From: Tahibacter aquaticus
GTDB taxonomy: Bacteria; Pseudomonadota; Gammaproteobacteria; Xanthomonadales; Rhodanobacteraceae
NCBI RefSeq assembly: GCF_004363655.1
Contig: NZ_SNZH01000003.1
Coordinates: forward strand, 53,922 to 117,921
Reading direction: 5' to 3'
DNA: 64,000 nucleotides
In this document: positions 28,124-37,035 of the stretch, piece by piece
Numbering within the stretch: position 1 is the stretch's first letter
Layout of the letters: every line of letters starts with the position of its first letter
Notes under the pieces: generated by a model
Database searches by the model: none
Seen by the model: only the letters and a program-made list of their open reading frames with translations
What the model was told of the DNA's origin: nothing
Translations under genes and position numbers: made by a program

Positions 28124-29371
28124 ATGAGCGCAGGTCTTGTGAATGCGTTCCGACCGCACGCCGATGAACTTCATGCGGCGGACATCGCTCCCTCGGTCCG
28201 CCGCCTTCGCGCTTTTCTGGGCCAAGCCCGAATCGACGAAGCTCGCCAGGCCCGGGCAATCGTCGCCGCTCAGAACAACCCGTTTCGCCTTATGGTGCTC
28301 GACGAAAAGCAGCCTTGGTTGGACGCGTTCTCGGAGTTCGACCGATTGACGCGAAACGACACCCAGCCGCTTCCGCTGGAGGTGCCCCGCTCGGTTTTTC
28401 TGGCGGCCGAGGCGGGGTTTGTGTTGGGGCAATTGTTGCCGGGCCTGCCCGAGGCCTTGCAAGGCGACATGCGGAGCAAGCTGCTGGACATGCACGGGAA
28501 AGCCCACCCGGTTCTCATGGAGTGGGCCACGGCGCGGTTCTACCAGCAGCAAGGGTTCCGCATCGCATGGACCGACCGCAACGTTGCAGGCCCCGAGTTT
28601 CGTTGCGAACGCGCCGCCGTCGCGTTCCACGTCGAGTGCAAACGCATCACGCGGGCCGCCAAGGAACGGCTCAACGACCGCACCGCGTTGACGTTGGGCA
28701 ACGCGGTCGTGCGCGCGATGGCGGAACGAGGCCTTGCGGGAGAAATTCGGCTGGACACGGCACTGACCGAAAACGCGCCTTCAGAAGCCGACGTGGCAGC
28801 GGCCGTCCGCGCGGTACTGCCGACGGGCGAGCATCCCCAACAGGTCAACGTGGACGTGCCCGGCATCGGTTGCCTGTGCGGGGTGGTGCGGGGCTTGCCG
28901 GCGGTCGCTCAAACGAATCTGCGTGCACGGACTGATGCGCAGTTGGCCCACCAGGAGCAAGGGTGTCGGTATTTTGTTGCCAGCCTGCCTCTGGGAGCTG
29001 CACCGCCGCGGGACGCAGTGGTGCTCGCGCTGTCTGGTCCACGCCTCACCCTGAAAGAACACCACGACCACATCGATGCGGTTTTGAACTCTGCAGCGGA
29101 GCAGCTAACCGCCGCCCTGCCCGGGGTGGTGATGATGGAAATCCAAGGCATCGTAGACGCCCGCATGTTCCACGAGGGGCCGGCGTTCGGGCAGATGGCC
29201 GAACGAGCCTTTGCCGCTTACCCCACCACGGCCGCGGTGGTGTGGCGGGGAGAGCGGTACGATGTGCCGCAGCCCGATGGCTTTGTCGTCAACCAAACTG
29301 CGTTTGCAGTTCGAAATGGGGCATGCACATTCGACGACGCGCGGGCGATTCCGCTGTTCGACCACGGCTGA
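28124..29371 (+). CDS. Uncharacterised protein with PD-(D/E)XK-like nuclease motif
   Basis: 415 residues. Around 133-173 the order Glu133 (LMEWATARFYQQQGF), Glu158 (GPEFRC) and ECK (171-173, FHVECKRIT) fits the helix-strand-strand pattern of PD-(D/E)XK nucleases. No other family is recognised. It begins 65 bp after int in the same direction with no signal peptide. A DNA-cleaving role in island maintenance or defence is an inference from this motif; the rest of the protein is mixed alpha/beta. Confidence 0.6.
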   Translation: MSAGLVNAFRPHADELHAADIAPSVRRLRAFLGQARIDEARQARAIVAAQNNPFRLMVLDEKQPWLDAFSEFDRLTRNDTQPLPLEVPRSVFLAAEAGFVLGQLLPGLPEALQGDMRSKLLDMHGKAHPVLMEWATARFYQQQGFRIAWTDRNVAGPEFRCERAAVAFHVECKRITRAAKERLNDRTALTLGNAVVRAMAERGLAGEIRLDTALTENAPSEADVAAAVRAVLPTGEHPQQVNVDVPGIGCLCGVVRGLPAVAQTNLRARTDAQLAHQEQGCRYFVASLPLGAAPPRDAVVLALSGPRLTLKEHHDHIDAVLNSAAEQLTAALPGVVMMEIQGIVDARMFHEGPAFGQMAERAFAAYPTTAAVVWRGERYDVPQPDGFVVNQTAFAVRNGACTFDDARAIPLFDHG

Positions 29372-29386
29372 GATTTAGCTGTTCCC

Positions 29387-29710
29387 TCACGCCCGCCGGC
29401 CCTTCCGAGCCATCGCCAGATGGTGCTCCCCGCGCTGGCCCATTCCCAACCTCATGGTGGGGGATGAGCCCACACGCTCAGCGCCATCGAGGAGCAGCCC
29501 AACGATTTCGGACACGTCCCAGTCCCCGCACCCAGCGACCATGACGGCACGCCCCAGTTCTTGCCTGCGCGTTCTCTCTTCCCTTCGAATTCTGACCTTC
29601 TGGCGCAACGCCTGCTGCATTTCTCCCAGTCGGCGGCGAGCCTCCAACTGAGAGACTTCCCGGGCCGCATTCACGACCCGTTCTTCAATGCTCAGCCGTT
29701 TTCTTTTCAT
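29387..29710 (-). CDS. Conjugal transfer TraD-like small protein
   Basis: 107 residues, basic N-terminal half with coiled-coil heptads (about 5-45) and then RRQELGRAVMVAGCGDWD, the pattern found in small TraD-type mobilization proteins encoded near Ti-like and MobA/MobL relaxases (KIELGGLVVKAG-like). It probably assists the relaxase at oriT. It overlaps the upstream gene by ATGA. The C-terminus is unrelated low-complexity. It lies 5 kb from the relaxase gene at 34899. Confidence 0.65.
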   Translation of the reverse strand: MKRKRLSIEERVVNAAREVSQLEARRRLGEMQQALRQKVRIRREERTRRQELGRAVMVAGCGDWDVSEIVGLLLDGAERVGSSPTMRLGMGQRGEHHLAMARKGRRA

Positions 29711-30120
29711 TGCGGCTTACGGCCAAATCCGGGGACCGGGTCGGAGCCAAATTCGTCGTCCCCATCCTCGCGTGCTGCTTCGTCGGGCGTTGGCGGTTGG
29801 CGATGGTCGCCGCCGCGCACCGACCGCCTGGCTTTCAGCCAATCACCGAGCCGGGTTTCTCGGTGCGGACGGTTCCAGGGCCACGGCGGTTGTAAGTCGT
29901 AATCCCAGCCTTTGAGCTGAGGCGGAACCAGCAGACTCCGCTCGCCCTCCATCGCTGCTTCAACGACGGCGGCGTGGTCGCGGAACGGGCCGGATAGCTC
30001 CGGGATTGTCCGTAAAACCGATTGCCGCAGAAGTCGGTGCGACGCGGCGAGTTTGTCCAAGTGCTCGATGAGAGCGGGGAGAACGGCGGCAATACGAGGG
30101 TCGGAAGAATGGTGCGTCAT
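29707..30120 (-). CDS. Hypothetical protein coupled to TraD-like gene
   Basis: 137 residues. The N-terminal 60 residues look helical (AAVLPALIEHLDKLAASHRL), the middle is Trp/Pro-rich (KGWDYDLQPPWPW) and the end is acidic and disordered. No family recognised. Its stop overlaps the TraD-like ATG, so the two are probably translated together and may act in mobilization. Confidence 0.6.
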   Translation of the reverse strand: MTHHSSDPRIAAVLPALIEHLDKLAASHRLLRQSVLRTIPELSGPFRDHAAVVEAAMEGERSLLVPPQLKGWDYDLQPPWPWNRPHRETRLGDWLKARRSVRGGDHRQPPTPDEAAREDGDDEFGSDPVPGFGRKPQ

Positions 30121-30282
30121 GCGGTAAGGCTCCTGTGGGTTCGCTTACAGGAATAGCAGGCACCGAATCGCCCGCAAGCCCCGAACCGCATACGGGGAAA
30201 TTCGAATTGCGCAGCCGTCTCACGGAACGAGACGTACGGGCTGCATGATGGCGCCGCAGCCCATGCCTTGCAGGAGACCCGC

Positions 30283-31428
30283 ATGCTCACGGCACCAGGA
30301 CCGTTTGTCGTGTGTCTGGATACGGCCCACTGGGTCGGGCTGATTGCCGCGCTGCGGTCGGCGAAGACCCGTGCGGGAACACAGGTCCGGCTCGCAGCGT
30401 TCGAGGCTGTCGGTGGGAGCTTGGCGCTGACGTTTCACCACATCGTCGAACTCGCCCAGCACGAAAACCGCGACGAGGTGGAAGCACGGTTTCGCGCCCT
30501 CGGCTACATTGCCCCGATGTGTGCCCTTTCCGGAATCACAAGCGACGGTCCGGGTTCGGTGCTTGACTTGATAGCGCAGGAGCTACTTGCCGCGTTGGAA
30601 TCGCCCGACGCGGAGGCCGAGGCCATCGCCGCAGCGGTTTGGCCCGGTGCGGTCGAACCTGCATCCGGGGCCGATTTCAGCGATTGGCTCTTGCCGCAGC
30701 TGGACATTCTTCACTGGCATGCGGCGAAGGGGACCGCACGGAGTCGGAACGTTTCGTTGCTGTCCCAGGCGGCCGCACTCGACCGCTCGAAAGAAAAATT
30801 GATGCCAAACGCTCGGGCTCTTCCGACGGCGGAGGTGAAGGCCAATCTGTTCGCTCTGGGGAAACGCTTGGCTGCGGAAGTAGTGCAACGCCGCGACCCC
30901 CGCGCGTCCGAGTCCGAGGCCGTCGATGGTGCCGCCCAATTCATCCGGGAACTCATGGGCGATGTCGAAGGCATCGCCGACCACGGGAACGTCTGGGAGG
31001 CGTTGCTCGCGCGGGCCAACGTCAGCGCTCAAGAAGCCGCGGGGATGCGGTACATCAGTGAGGTAGCCGACCTCGGCCATTTTCGCAAGCAGCTGGAAAT
31101 ACCCGCCCGCCACCTGGGCCTTACCAACGACGAACTGCGCCGTGTTCGGCCCGAGCAATTCCCCACGTGGCTCATCCACTTGGCCTACACCAAGCACCGC
31201 CAGGTCGCGGCGCGCACTCAGGGCAGCGATTTGGGGGACATGCATCTGCTCTGCCATGCCCCCTACATGGATGCGCTGTTCGTGGACAAGCGCACCCACG
31301 AAAACGTGCGGCGCATCCGGCAAAAAGACCCCAGGACTGCCGTGTTTCTCCAGTCGGTGCAGCGTGCCGGCTCGTGGGACGCAGCGCTCGATTTGGCGCG
31401 CACGGCGGCCGCGTCGGTTTCAGGCTAA
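30283..31428 (+). CDS. PIN-like domain protein (candidate RNase)
   Basis: 381 residues from ATG 30283, which has CAGGAG six bases upstream; a TTG five codons earlier is the alternative. Acidic positions fit a PIN-like fold: Asp13 (VVCLDTAHWVGL), Glu56 (FHHIVELAQH), and the C-terminal GDMHLLCHAPYMDALFVDKR with two further Asp. The central 200 residues look helical. No antitoxin gene is adjacent; the gene stands alone between the TraD-like pair and a gene-poor stretch. It might be a stand-alone nuclease for defence or RNA turnover. Confidence 0.6.
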   Translation: MLTAPGPFVVCLDTAHWVGLIAALRSAKTRAGTQVRLAAFEAVGGSLALTFHHIVELAQHENRDEVEARFRALGYIAPMCALSGITSDGPGSVLDLIAQELLAALESPDAEAEAIAAAVWPGAVEPASGADFSDWLLPQLDILHWHAAKGTARSRNVSLLSQAAALDRSKEKLMPNARALPTAEVKANLFALGKRLAAEVVQRRDPRASESEAVDGAAQFIRELMGDVEGIADHGNVWEALLARANVSAQEAAGMRYISEVADLGHFRKQLEIPARHLGLTNDELRRVRPEQFPTWLIHLAYTKHRQVAARTQGSDLGDMHLLCHAPYMDALFVDKRTHENVRRIRQKDPRTAVFLQSVQRAGSWDAALDLARTAAASVSG

Positions 31429-31842
31429 ATCGGCGTGCGGGGCGAAGATGAAGGTGGAGCAAGAGCGCACTTACGCAAACCTGCGGTTTGCCCGGTACCC
31501 TTTGGGTCCCGGAGAGCGCCGGGGCTTTGCCCCAGACCCCGCCGCTGGCGCGGCGCTATTTGATGGACGAAAAGTGGTGCTGGCTAGCGGGAATCCATTG
31601 GAGTCGTGCTGCCGGATTCGGGCTTGCGCATCCACCAGAATCTGGTAACGGTGAATTCCTTTCCGATGCGAATACGCTGATGTCCTCCTCAATCTCGCCA
31701 GCGCCACAATCCGAGCGCCGCAGTTTTAGCGCAGAGCACCCAGTCATCTGGAGAATTTTCTGCACCATTTTCGGCGGATTTATTGGGTTCTGGTTGGGTA
31801 TTGGTTTTTGCCGATTTGTTCTTCCGTAGCGTTGAGCTGCGC
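31429..31842. other. Gene-poor stretch with one weak small ORF
   Basis: About 414 bp, visibly less G+C-rich to the right. A 49-codon frame at 31680-31829 (+) encodes a hydrophobic C-terminus (IFGGFIGFWLGIGF) but lacks a good ribosome-binding site, so I leave it unannotated. A GGGGCTTTGCCCC-type hairpin near 31521 may be a terminator for the PIN-like gene. Confidence 0.4.
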
Positions 31843-32103
31843 TCAGCAAAACCCCCAGCCACACTGAATTCGATTTTTGCACGACGCGAGCTCCTGCTCG
31901 GCGGCCAAAGCAAGTTCTCGGTCTCTTGGCGCGTTTCTCGATACAGAGATTCGGGCTTTTTCCTCTGCATATCGACCTTCGCATGCTCGATTCTCAGAAT
32001 GCTTGCAGTAGGAACAGTAGAGGATCACCGAAATGAGGGTCACGAATGCTCCGCCGAGCACGAAAAGAAGCGCCGGCGGAAACCCACTTCCGTTCGAAGA
32101 CAT
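31843..32103 (-). CDS. Small membrane protein, Cys-containing
   Basis: 86 residues. GGAG lies six bases before the ATG. One transmembrane helix (about 11-31, LLFVLGGAFVTLISVILYC) is followed by a charged soluble tail with several Cys (SYCKHSENRACEG, ELASCKNRIQCGWGFC). No family recognised. It lies alone in an island stretch of lower G+C. The coding call rests on the ribosome-binding site and the coherent membrane-protein composition. Confidence 0.55.
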   Translation of the reverse strand: MSSNGSGFPPALLFVLGGAFVTLISVILYCSYCKHSENRACEGRYAEEKARISVSRNAPRDRELALAAEQELASCKNRIQCGWGFC

Positions 32104-32308
32104 AGATTGCTCCTTAGTGCTGTAGACAGCATGACAATTGGTTCCACCTGAGGCTATGCGACTCTCACCGCGGCGGCTCGGGGAAAAATGGTGTCGGTGT
32201 GATTGGCTGATTGGTGGGGCTCAAAAAGAAAGTGAGGTTTGGTGGAAACGCTCTGCTGCGGCTGAAAAAACTCTTGCAACCGCGCTCGACTATCTGAGCG
32301 AAGGCGGC

Positions 32309-33229
32309 TCAGGCGACCATCAGTTGAGCCGCTTCCTGGCCGAGCATTAGGTGTCCGGGGCGGCTCAGCGCTTTGTCGATGGCCGGTACGGCCGAACGCT
32401 TCGAAACCTTAAGGCCGTCTGAAAAGAAAAAAGCCTCGGTGCCGACGTAGGCTTTGGCCGCGTTGTATTGAAGGCCGTAAACGAACGCTCTCCGCTGGCC
32501 GTAGCAATCGAGGATTTTCGGCGCGCAGTCGTATGAAACCATCCAGGGCAACTTCATCTTCTGGATGACCTTGGCAATGCGTTGGTGATCGCTGGGCTTG
32601 TAGTGATTCAAGTACAGCCGGTCTGCTTTCTCGAAATACGGTGGGTCGCAGTACACCAGAGACGTTCTTGGGAGCCGAGGAAGGTACTCCTTGATGAACC
32701 GTTCCGCGTCCCAGTTGCGCAGGCGGATGGCTCTCTTTTTTCGAGCAATGGCCTCCACGCGACGAATCAATTCATCGCGCGAAAACCGGGCGTCCATCTT
32801 CCATTCCCCGGTTTGGGCCAAGCCGCCGATGAGCCCCCCAGACACAATGCCGGAGCGGTTGACGCGGTTGAGGTAGAAAAGGCTGAAGCCCACATCCAAT
32901 GCCGAATGTTCTTCCTGGCTGGCGATGATGGCCTGCTGCCGCCGCCACTCTCGAACAGTGAGCGAGGCTCGCGAAATTCGACGGCAAAACTCCTCGGTCT
33001 CGCCTAAGACGGACTTCCAAAAGGAGTAGACCGCGGAGCACGAATCGTTGAGATGGATTTGCGATGCTGTTCCGTTCAACAGCAGTTCGATGGCGACCCC
33101 TGCACCGCCTGCATAGGGTTCGACGTAGTGGCCGCCCTCCAGGTCGTTCTCGCGCATGATTTCGGCCACGAATGGGGCCAGTTTTTGCTTGCCGCCTGGG
33201 TACCGCAACGGCGTGTTGTATCGAGACAT
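32309..33229 (-). CDS. D12-class DNA adenine-N6 methyltransferase
   Basis: 306 residues. SAM-binding YVEPYAGGAGVAIELL (about 36-51), catalytic LVYCDPPYFEK (about 190-200) and N-terminal PLRYPGGKQKLAPFV are the Dam/D12 signatures. It should methylate adenine-N6 at an unknown site. It starts six bases after the stop of a ParB-like gene on the same strand, so the two form an operon; there is no canonical restriction endonuclease next to it. It could be a self-marking enzyme for a restriction-like system or an orphan methylase. Confidence 0.9.
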   Translation of the reverse strand: MSRYNTPLRYPGGKQKLAPFVAEIMRENDLEGGHYVEPYAGGAGVAIELLLNGTASQIHLNDSCSAVYSFWKSVLGETEEFCRRISRASLTVREWRRQQAIIASQEEHSALDVGFSLFYLNRVNRSGIVSGGLIGGLAQTGEWKMDARFSRDELIRRVEAIARKKRAIRLRNWDAERFIKEYLPRLPRTSLVYCDPPYFEKADRLYLNHYKPSDHQRIAKVIQKMKLPWMVSYDCAPKILDCYGQRRAFVYGLQYNAAKAYVGTEAFFFSDGLKVSKRSAVPAIDKALSRPGHLMLGQEAAQLMVA

Positions 33230-33235
33230 GGGCTT

Positions 33236-34702
33236 TCAACCGTTGGTCGCAGCGAGAAGCGGGAAGACGTTTTTGAACGTCAGGCAGACGTTGCTACCGG
33301 ATACAACGTAGTGCGGGCTGTGGACCAATTGGTTCAGCGACGTGATGGACAAAATGCTGGTCGGATTGGCCAGTTCGGTGCTGGCCCCCTGCAGCAACTT
33401 CACCTTGGCCGTATCCTGATTGTTTGCAGTGAGGTGGTTAACGATTTCTTTCAGCAGTTTGGCCAGTTTCTTGTCGCCCCCGCTTGCTTCCGTAGCAATC
33501 AATCCCGCAGCAGCGTGGTCGTCGCAGTAGGCCTTTGCGGAAATCTCGAACATGCTGCGCAGCACGAAGCAGAAGGCGTGCGGCGTTGCTTCGATGTCCA
33601 AACTTTTCAGTTCTTTGAGAAGCGTCGCCACCTTCTCACGACCAGACCCCTTGGGCTTGAATTTTTTCAGGATTGCGGCAACGGCCTTGGGGTCGCCCGC
33701 CGGATGGGCCACCGGAGGCTTGGCAGTCGGTGGCGCTGCTCCTGTTCCGCCAGGAGCGTTGGGGTTGCCAGCTGGCCCCGTTGGCCCCGAGGTGCCGCCC
33801 CCACCTGAAGAAGGTGGCGCTCCGGTTGGGCCGCTGCTTCCGCCCGGCCCAGTTGAGCCAGCGGGAGGGCCGTTCGGTGCGCCGCCCGTAGCCCCCGGTG
33901 CCGGCTGTTGCGGCGTCGGAGGTGGCATGCCGTACTTGGTCCCGAAGCCTTCGGCCCGAACCTCCTTAAACCCCGTCTGCTCCAGGCCGATGTCCACAAG
34001 GAGTTCATCGAACGAGGCTTTGTTCTTGATTTTCGGGTAGGCCTTCGCCAACTCAGGAGCCGATTTATAACCCAACCGCACAGCCAGGCGTTTCAATGCT
34101 TCTTCAAGCACGGTTAGGTTGTATTTTCCGGCCCATCTCTCGGCTTGTTCCGGAGTGATTTTTTTGGCCGATTTGAGAAATGCTTCAAGCAAGTCCAGCG
34201 GCGGTTGCGGGATGCCGCCCTCATCCCTGCTGTGTCGAGCGCGGGCGACGGCGTTCCAAAGTCGCCTGCCGGCCTTCTCTCCCTTCCCGTGAGTCAGGGA
34301 GACAATCCGGTCGACGATCTCTTTATCTCCGGCGTCGTAGGTGTTGCAAGGGACAGAGGCGTTTGTCTTTTTCCAGGCCGACGACAACGCGGCTATCGAC
34401 TCCGAAATTTCATCCGGTAGGTCAAAATCATCTGCAGAAACCAGGCCGTGGATGATTTTCAATGCGGCGATGCGCCGATTCCCCTCTTTGACGACCAACT
34501 GCTTGCCTTGCCGGAGAACGATAATGTTTTCCGTAGGAAGGTAGCCGTCGTCGATGAGGCTTTCCATCAAGCCCCAGAAGTATTCGGGGTCCAAGGCAAT
34601 CAGCGCATGAATTGCGGCGTGTTCGCTTGGTTGCGCCACCGTTCGGTAGTTTCGAACGTCAAGGACGAGCTTCTTTACGGCGACCAGTCCCGTTTCCGGC
34701 AT
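33236..34702 (-). CDS. ParB/Srx-like protein with Gly/Pro linker, coupled to methylase
   Basis: 488 residues from ATG 34702 (AGGGGAA upstream). About residues 10-90 resemble a ParB/Srx-type domain, with GYLPTENIIVLRQGKQLV then VKEGNRRIAALKII. A helical middle (about 90-265) leads to a collagen-like linker (about 268-345, GPTG, GPGGSSGPTG). A C-terminal helical domain of about 140 residues contains RSMFEISAKAY and SLNQLVHSPHY. That last element looks HEPN-like, but the usual R-x4-6-H is incomplete. ParB-like domains can bind CTP/ATP or cleave DNA. Operon with the D12 methylase suggests a two-gene modification/defence module. Confidence 0.65.
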   Translation of the reverse strand: MPETGLVAVKKLVLDVRNYRTVAQPSEHAAIHALIALDPEYFWGLMESLIDDGYLPTENIIVLRQGKQLVVKEGNRRIAALKIIHGLVSADDFDLPDEISESIAALSSAWKKTNASVPCNTYDAGDKEIVDRIVSLTHGKGEKAGRRLWNAVARARHSRDEGGIPQPPLDLLEAFLKSAKKITPEQAERWAGKYNLTVLEEALKRLAVRLGYKSAPELAKAYPKIKNKASFDELLVDIGLEQTGFKEVRAEGFGTKYGMPPPTPQQPAPGATGGAPNGPPAGSTGPGGSSGPTGAPPSSGGGGTSGPTGPAGNPNAPGGTGAAPPTAKPPVAHPAGDPKAVAAILKKFKPKGSGREKVATLLKELKSLDIEATPHAFCFVLRSMFEISAKAYCDDHAAAGLIATEASGGDKKLAKLLKEIVNHLTANNQDTAKVKLLQGASTELANPTSILSITSLNQLVHSPHYVVSGSNVCLTFKNVFPLLAATNG

Positions 34703-34898
34703 CGAATTTCCCCTGTAGTCCCCATTGCCGGGGGTGTTGGTCCGCGCGCTGCAGTTCGTGAAACGCAGCCCCAACGGCAGTGCCCTTGAGGGTACTACGG
34801 GCGTCCAAAAAAAGGCCATTGTTGAAAATGGCAAGCCTTGGGTCGCCCGTGTTCCTTCCGAACGCGCGCTAGCTGGAGCTGTTGCCAGGCTCCAATCC

Positions 34899-36452
34899 GT
34901 GCTTATCCTGACGTTTCCGAATCGAATCTCTCACCCCATCGCAATCTACCACGCCAGCTTCCGCGTCTTGTCCCGGTCCCAAGGCCACAGCGCCGTGGCC
35001 GCAGGGGCCTACCGTGCTGGGGTCCGGCTGGTCGATGAGCGTACCGGATTGGCTCACGACTTCACCCGTAAGAGGGGTGTCCTTGGGGCATCAATGGTGG
35101 TGCCGCCGGACGCTCCACCTTGGGCCGCGGACATTGAAGAAGTCTGGAATCGGGCAGAGGCTGCCGAGAACCGGAAGAACGCGCGCGTCGGTCGCGACCT
35201 GATCGTTGCCTTGCCCCACGAACTTTCCGAATCCGCCCGGTCTGCACTCGCCGACCGCGTTGCCCAGGACCTTGTTTCCCGATACCGCTGCGCGGTACTC
35301 GTCGCGCTCCATGCCCCCGACCCCGGCGGCGACGGTCGAAACTTCCACGCGCATTTGATGCTCGCCACGCGGTGCATCGGACCCGCTGGGTTCGGAGCCA
35401 AAATCCGCGTGCTTGATGACCGCACCACCGGCCCACGGGAAGTCGAGGCGGTCCGCCGCCTGGTAGCCGAGCGCACGAACGAAGCGTTGCTGACCGCCGG
35501 CTTCGCATTTCGTGTGGACCACCGCACCCTAGCGGTCCAATCGAGCGAGGCAGCGGACCGGGGCGATGCGGACGCTGTGGTACGCCTCACCCGAGAGCCG
35601 ACCCGGCACCTGGGTCGAGCCGCCACCGCCGCGCTCCGCAGAGGCGGTTCCAGCCCGCGCCAGGCCCACAACCGTTCGGTCCAGCGCGACAACCGGGACG
35701 TACGGCGCATGGGGCAAGCGCAGCTCCGCAGCGGTGGAACCGCATCCCCGCATTCCCGTGCCCGGGTACACATCGGAGACTCGTCGTTGGCCGTGCGCGC
35801 CACAGGCGCCAGCGCTCGGGTCCTCAATGAGCAGGCCACTCGACTCCAAGAAAGGCTCCGCATCGAGCGCGCCATCGTACGCATGCAGACGGAAGCGCTG
35901 GAACAGGAGTCGGCCCAGGTCGATAGGGAATTTGCCAAGCTGCTCGCCGCCTTGAACGCGACGGCGGAGGAGGCCGAACGGCTTCGGCGCTTCCTTGCCG
36001 TGGCCGGCGAAGACGCCCGTGTTCGCGCCGTGGTGGACGCCCACGAAGCTTGGGAGCACGCCTGCACCGTTGCGATGGGGCGGCGGGACGCACGGGCCAA
36101 AGCGGCCGTCCGCACCGCGGAAGCGCGCCGGTCTTGCCGGGATACGGAAGCACACAAGCCGCCGGTGTGGCGTCCCTTGACGCGGCGGCAGTGGGCGCAA
36201 AAACGCCGGGCCGAACGCGCGGCCGTGGCGTCAGCCGAAGCAGCCGAACGGACGGTACTGGCCGAGGGGGTGGGGGGAAGCCGAGTTCGCGCTGCGGAAG
36301 GCGAGCTGACGCGCGCCCGGAAGGCCTTCTGGGCTGCGGTTGCCAACTTCGAACAGGCCAACCGGGCGAAGGACGCGGCTCCGCCCGCTTCGTGCCCGTC
36401 TGCACATCCGGTTCTTGGGCCGCGGAAACCGAGGCTTCGGGCGCCAAAGTAA
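34899..36452 (+). CDS. MobA/MobL-family relaxase
   Basis: About 517 residues if GTG 34899 is used; the start is uncertain because the family normally begins near IAIYHASFRVLSRSQG, which follows by ten codons. The relaxase domain is clear: SAVAAGAYRAGVRLVDERTG, ENRKNARVGRDLIVALP and the metal-binding His region GDGRNFHAHLMLATR. The C-terminal half is Arg/Ala-rich coiled coil. It nicks oriT and pilots transfer. It is divergent from the ParB-like/methylase operon; the 197-bp gap between them is a likely oriT location. Confidence 0.85.
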   Translation: MLILTFPNRISHPIAIYHASFRVLSRSQGHSAVAAGAYRAGVRLVDERTGLAHDFTRKRGVLGASMVVPPDAPPWAADIEEVWNRAEAAENRKNARVGRDLIVALPHELSESARSALADRVAQDLVSRYRCAVLVALHAPDPGGDGRNFHAHLMLATRCIGPAGFGAKIRVLDDRTTGPREVEAVRRLVAERTNEALLTAGFAFRVDHRTLAVQSSEAADRGDADAVVRLTREPTRHLGRAATAALRRGGSSPRQAHNRSVQRDNRDVRRMGQAQLRSGGTASPHSRARVHIGDSSLAVRATGASARVLNEQATRLQERLRIERAIVRMQTEALEQESAQVDREFAKLLAALNATAEEAERLRRFLAVAGEDARVRAVVDAHEAWEHACTVAMGRRDARAKAAVRTAEARRSCRDTEAHKPPVWRPLTRRQWAQKRRAERAAVASAEAAERTVLAEGVGGSRVRAAEGELTRARKAFWAAVANFEQANRAKDAAPPASCPSAHPVLGPRKPRLRAPK

Positions 36453-37035
36453 TCAAAGGCGTCGTCCGGCCGTAGTGTTCACAATGGAAAAACGCGAAAA
36501 CCGTTCAGGCCATTGATTCTACTCGATACTTTCAGTTCGCCGCCGAACGGATAGCGGGCCGCCGCAACTGTTGCGGTGCAACGCAATGCGCGTAAGTCTT
36601 TGAGCGGAATCCAAACTTCGCTGATCAGCGTAACCCATTGAAAGTACGAAACTTGACGAACGCCGGTTGCGCGCTACGGTGGGGCGGAATCCTTGCGAGG
36701 TCAGAATGGCCCCACTCATTTCCCCGTCGTTGCACCGCCGCAGCCAACGTCGCAGCCCAGCAGGCGGCGTGGCGCGGCCGTACCAAGGGGCGGGAGGTGC
36801 CGCCATGTAGCCGCCCTTCCTCTGTCGATCCAAACACTTACGGCAGGGAAAAACGCAAAAAGCCCGGGCGCTCTGGAAAGCTAACCCGGGCTTTACAACG
36901 CTTCGCGATACCAACCGCAAGCCCACTGTAGCGCGTTCCCGCACTGAGTCAACACCGCCCCCACGGGTCGGCGCGGCCCCGTGCGCCCTGCTTTTTCTCC
37001 CTTCGTGCCGGCCCGTGCCGGCGGAGAGAACGCGC
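36453..37035. other. Non-coding interval before the IS21-like module, with hairpin
   Basis: About 580 bp with no supported gene. AAAGCCCGGG (36859-36868) pairs with CCCGGGCTTT (36885-36894). On the minus strand the hairpin is followed by TTTTTGCGTTTTT, so it could end leftward transcription, though no leftward gene enters it from the right. I found no clear terminal inverted repeat for the transposase module here. Confidence 0.45.

Noticed and set aside
31680..31829. 49-codon hydrophobic ORF (+)
   Set aside because: A membrane-like end but no ribosome-binding site and no conservation to cite; left as a note.
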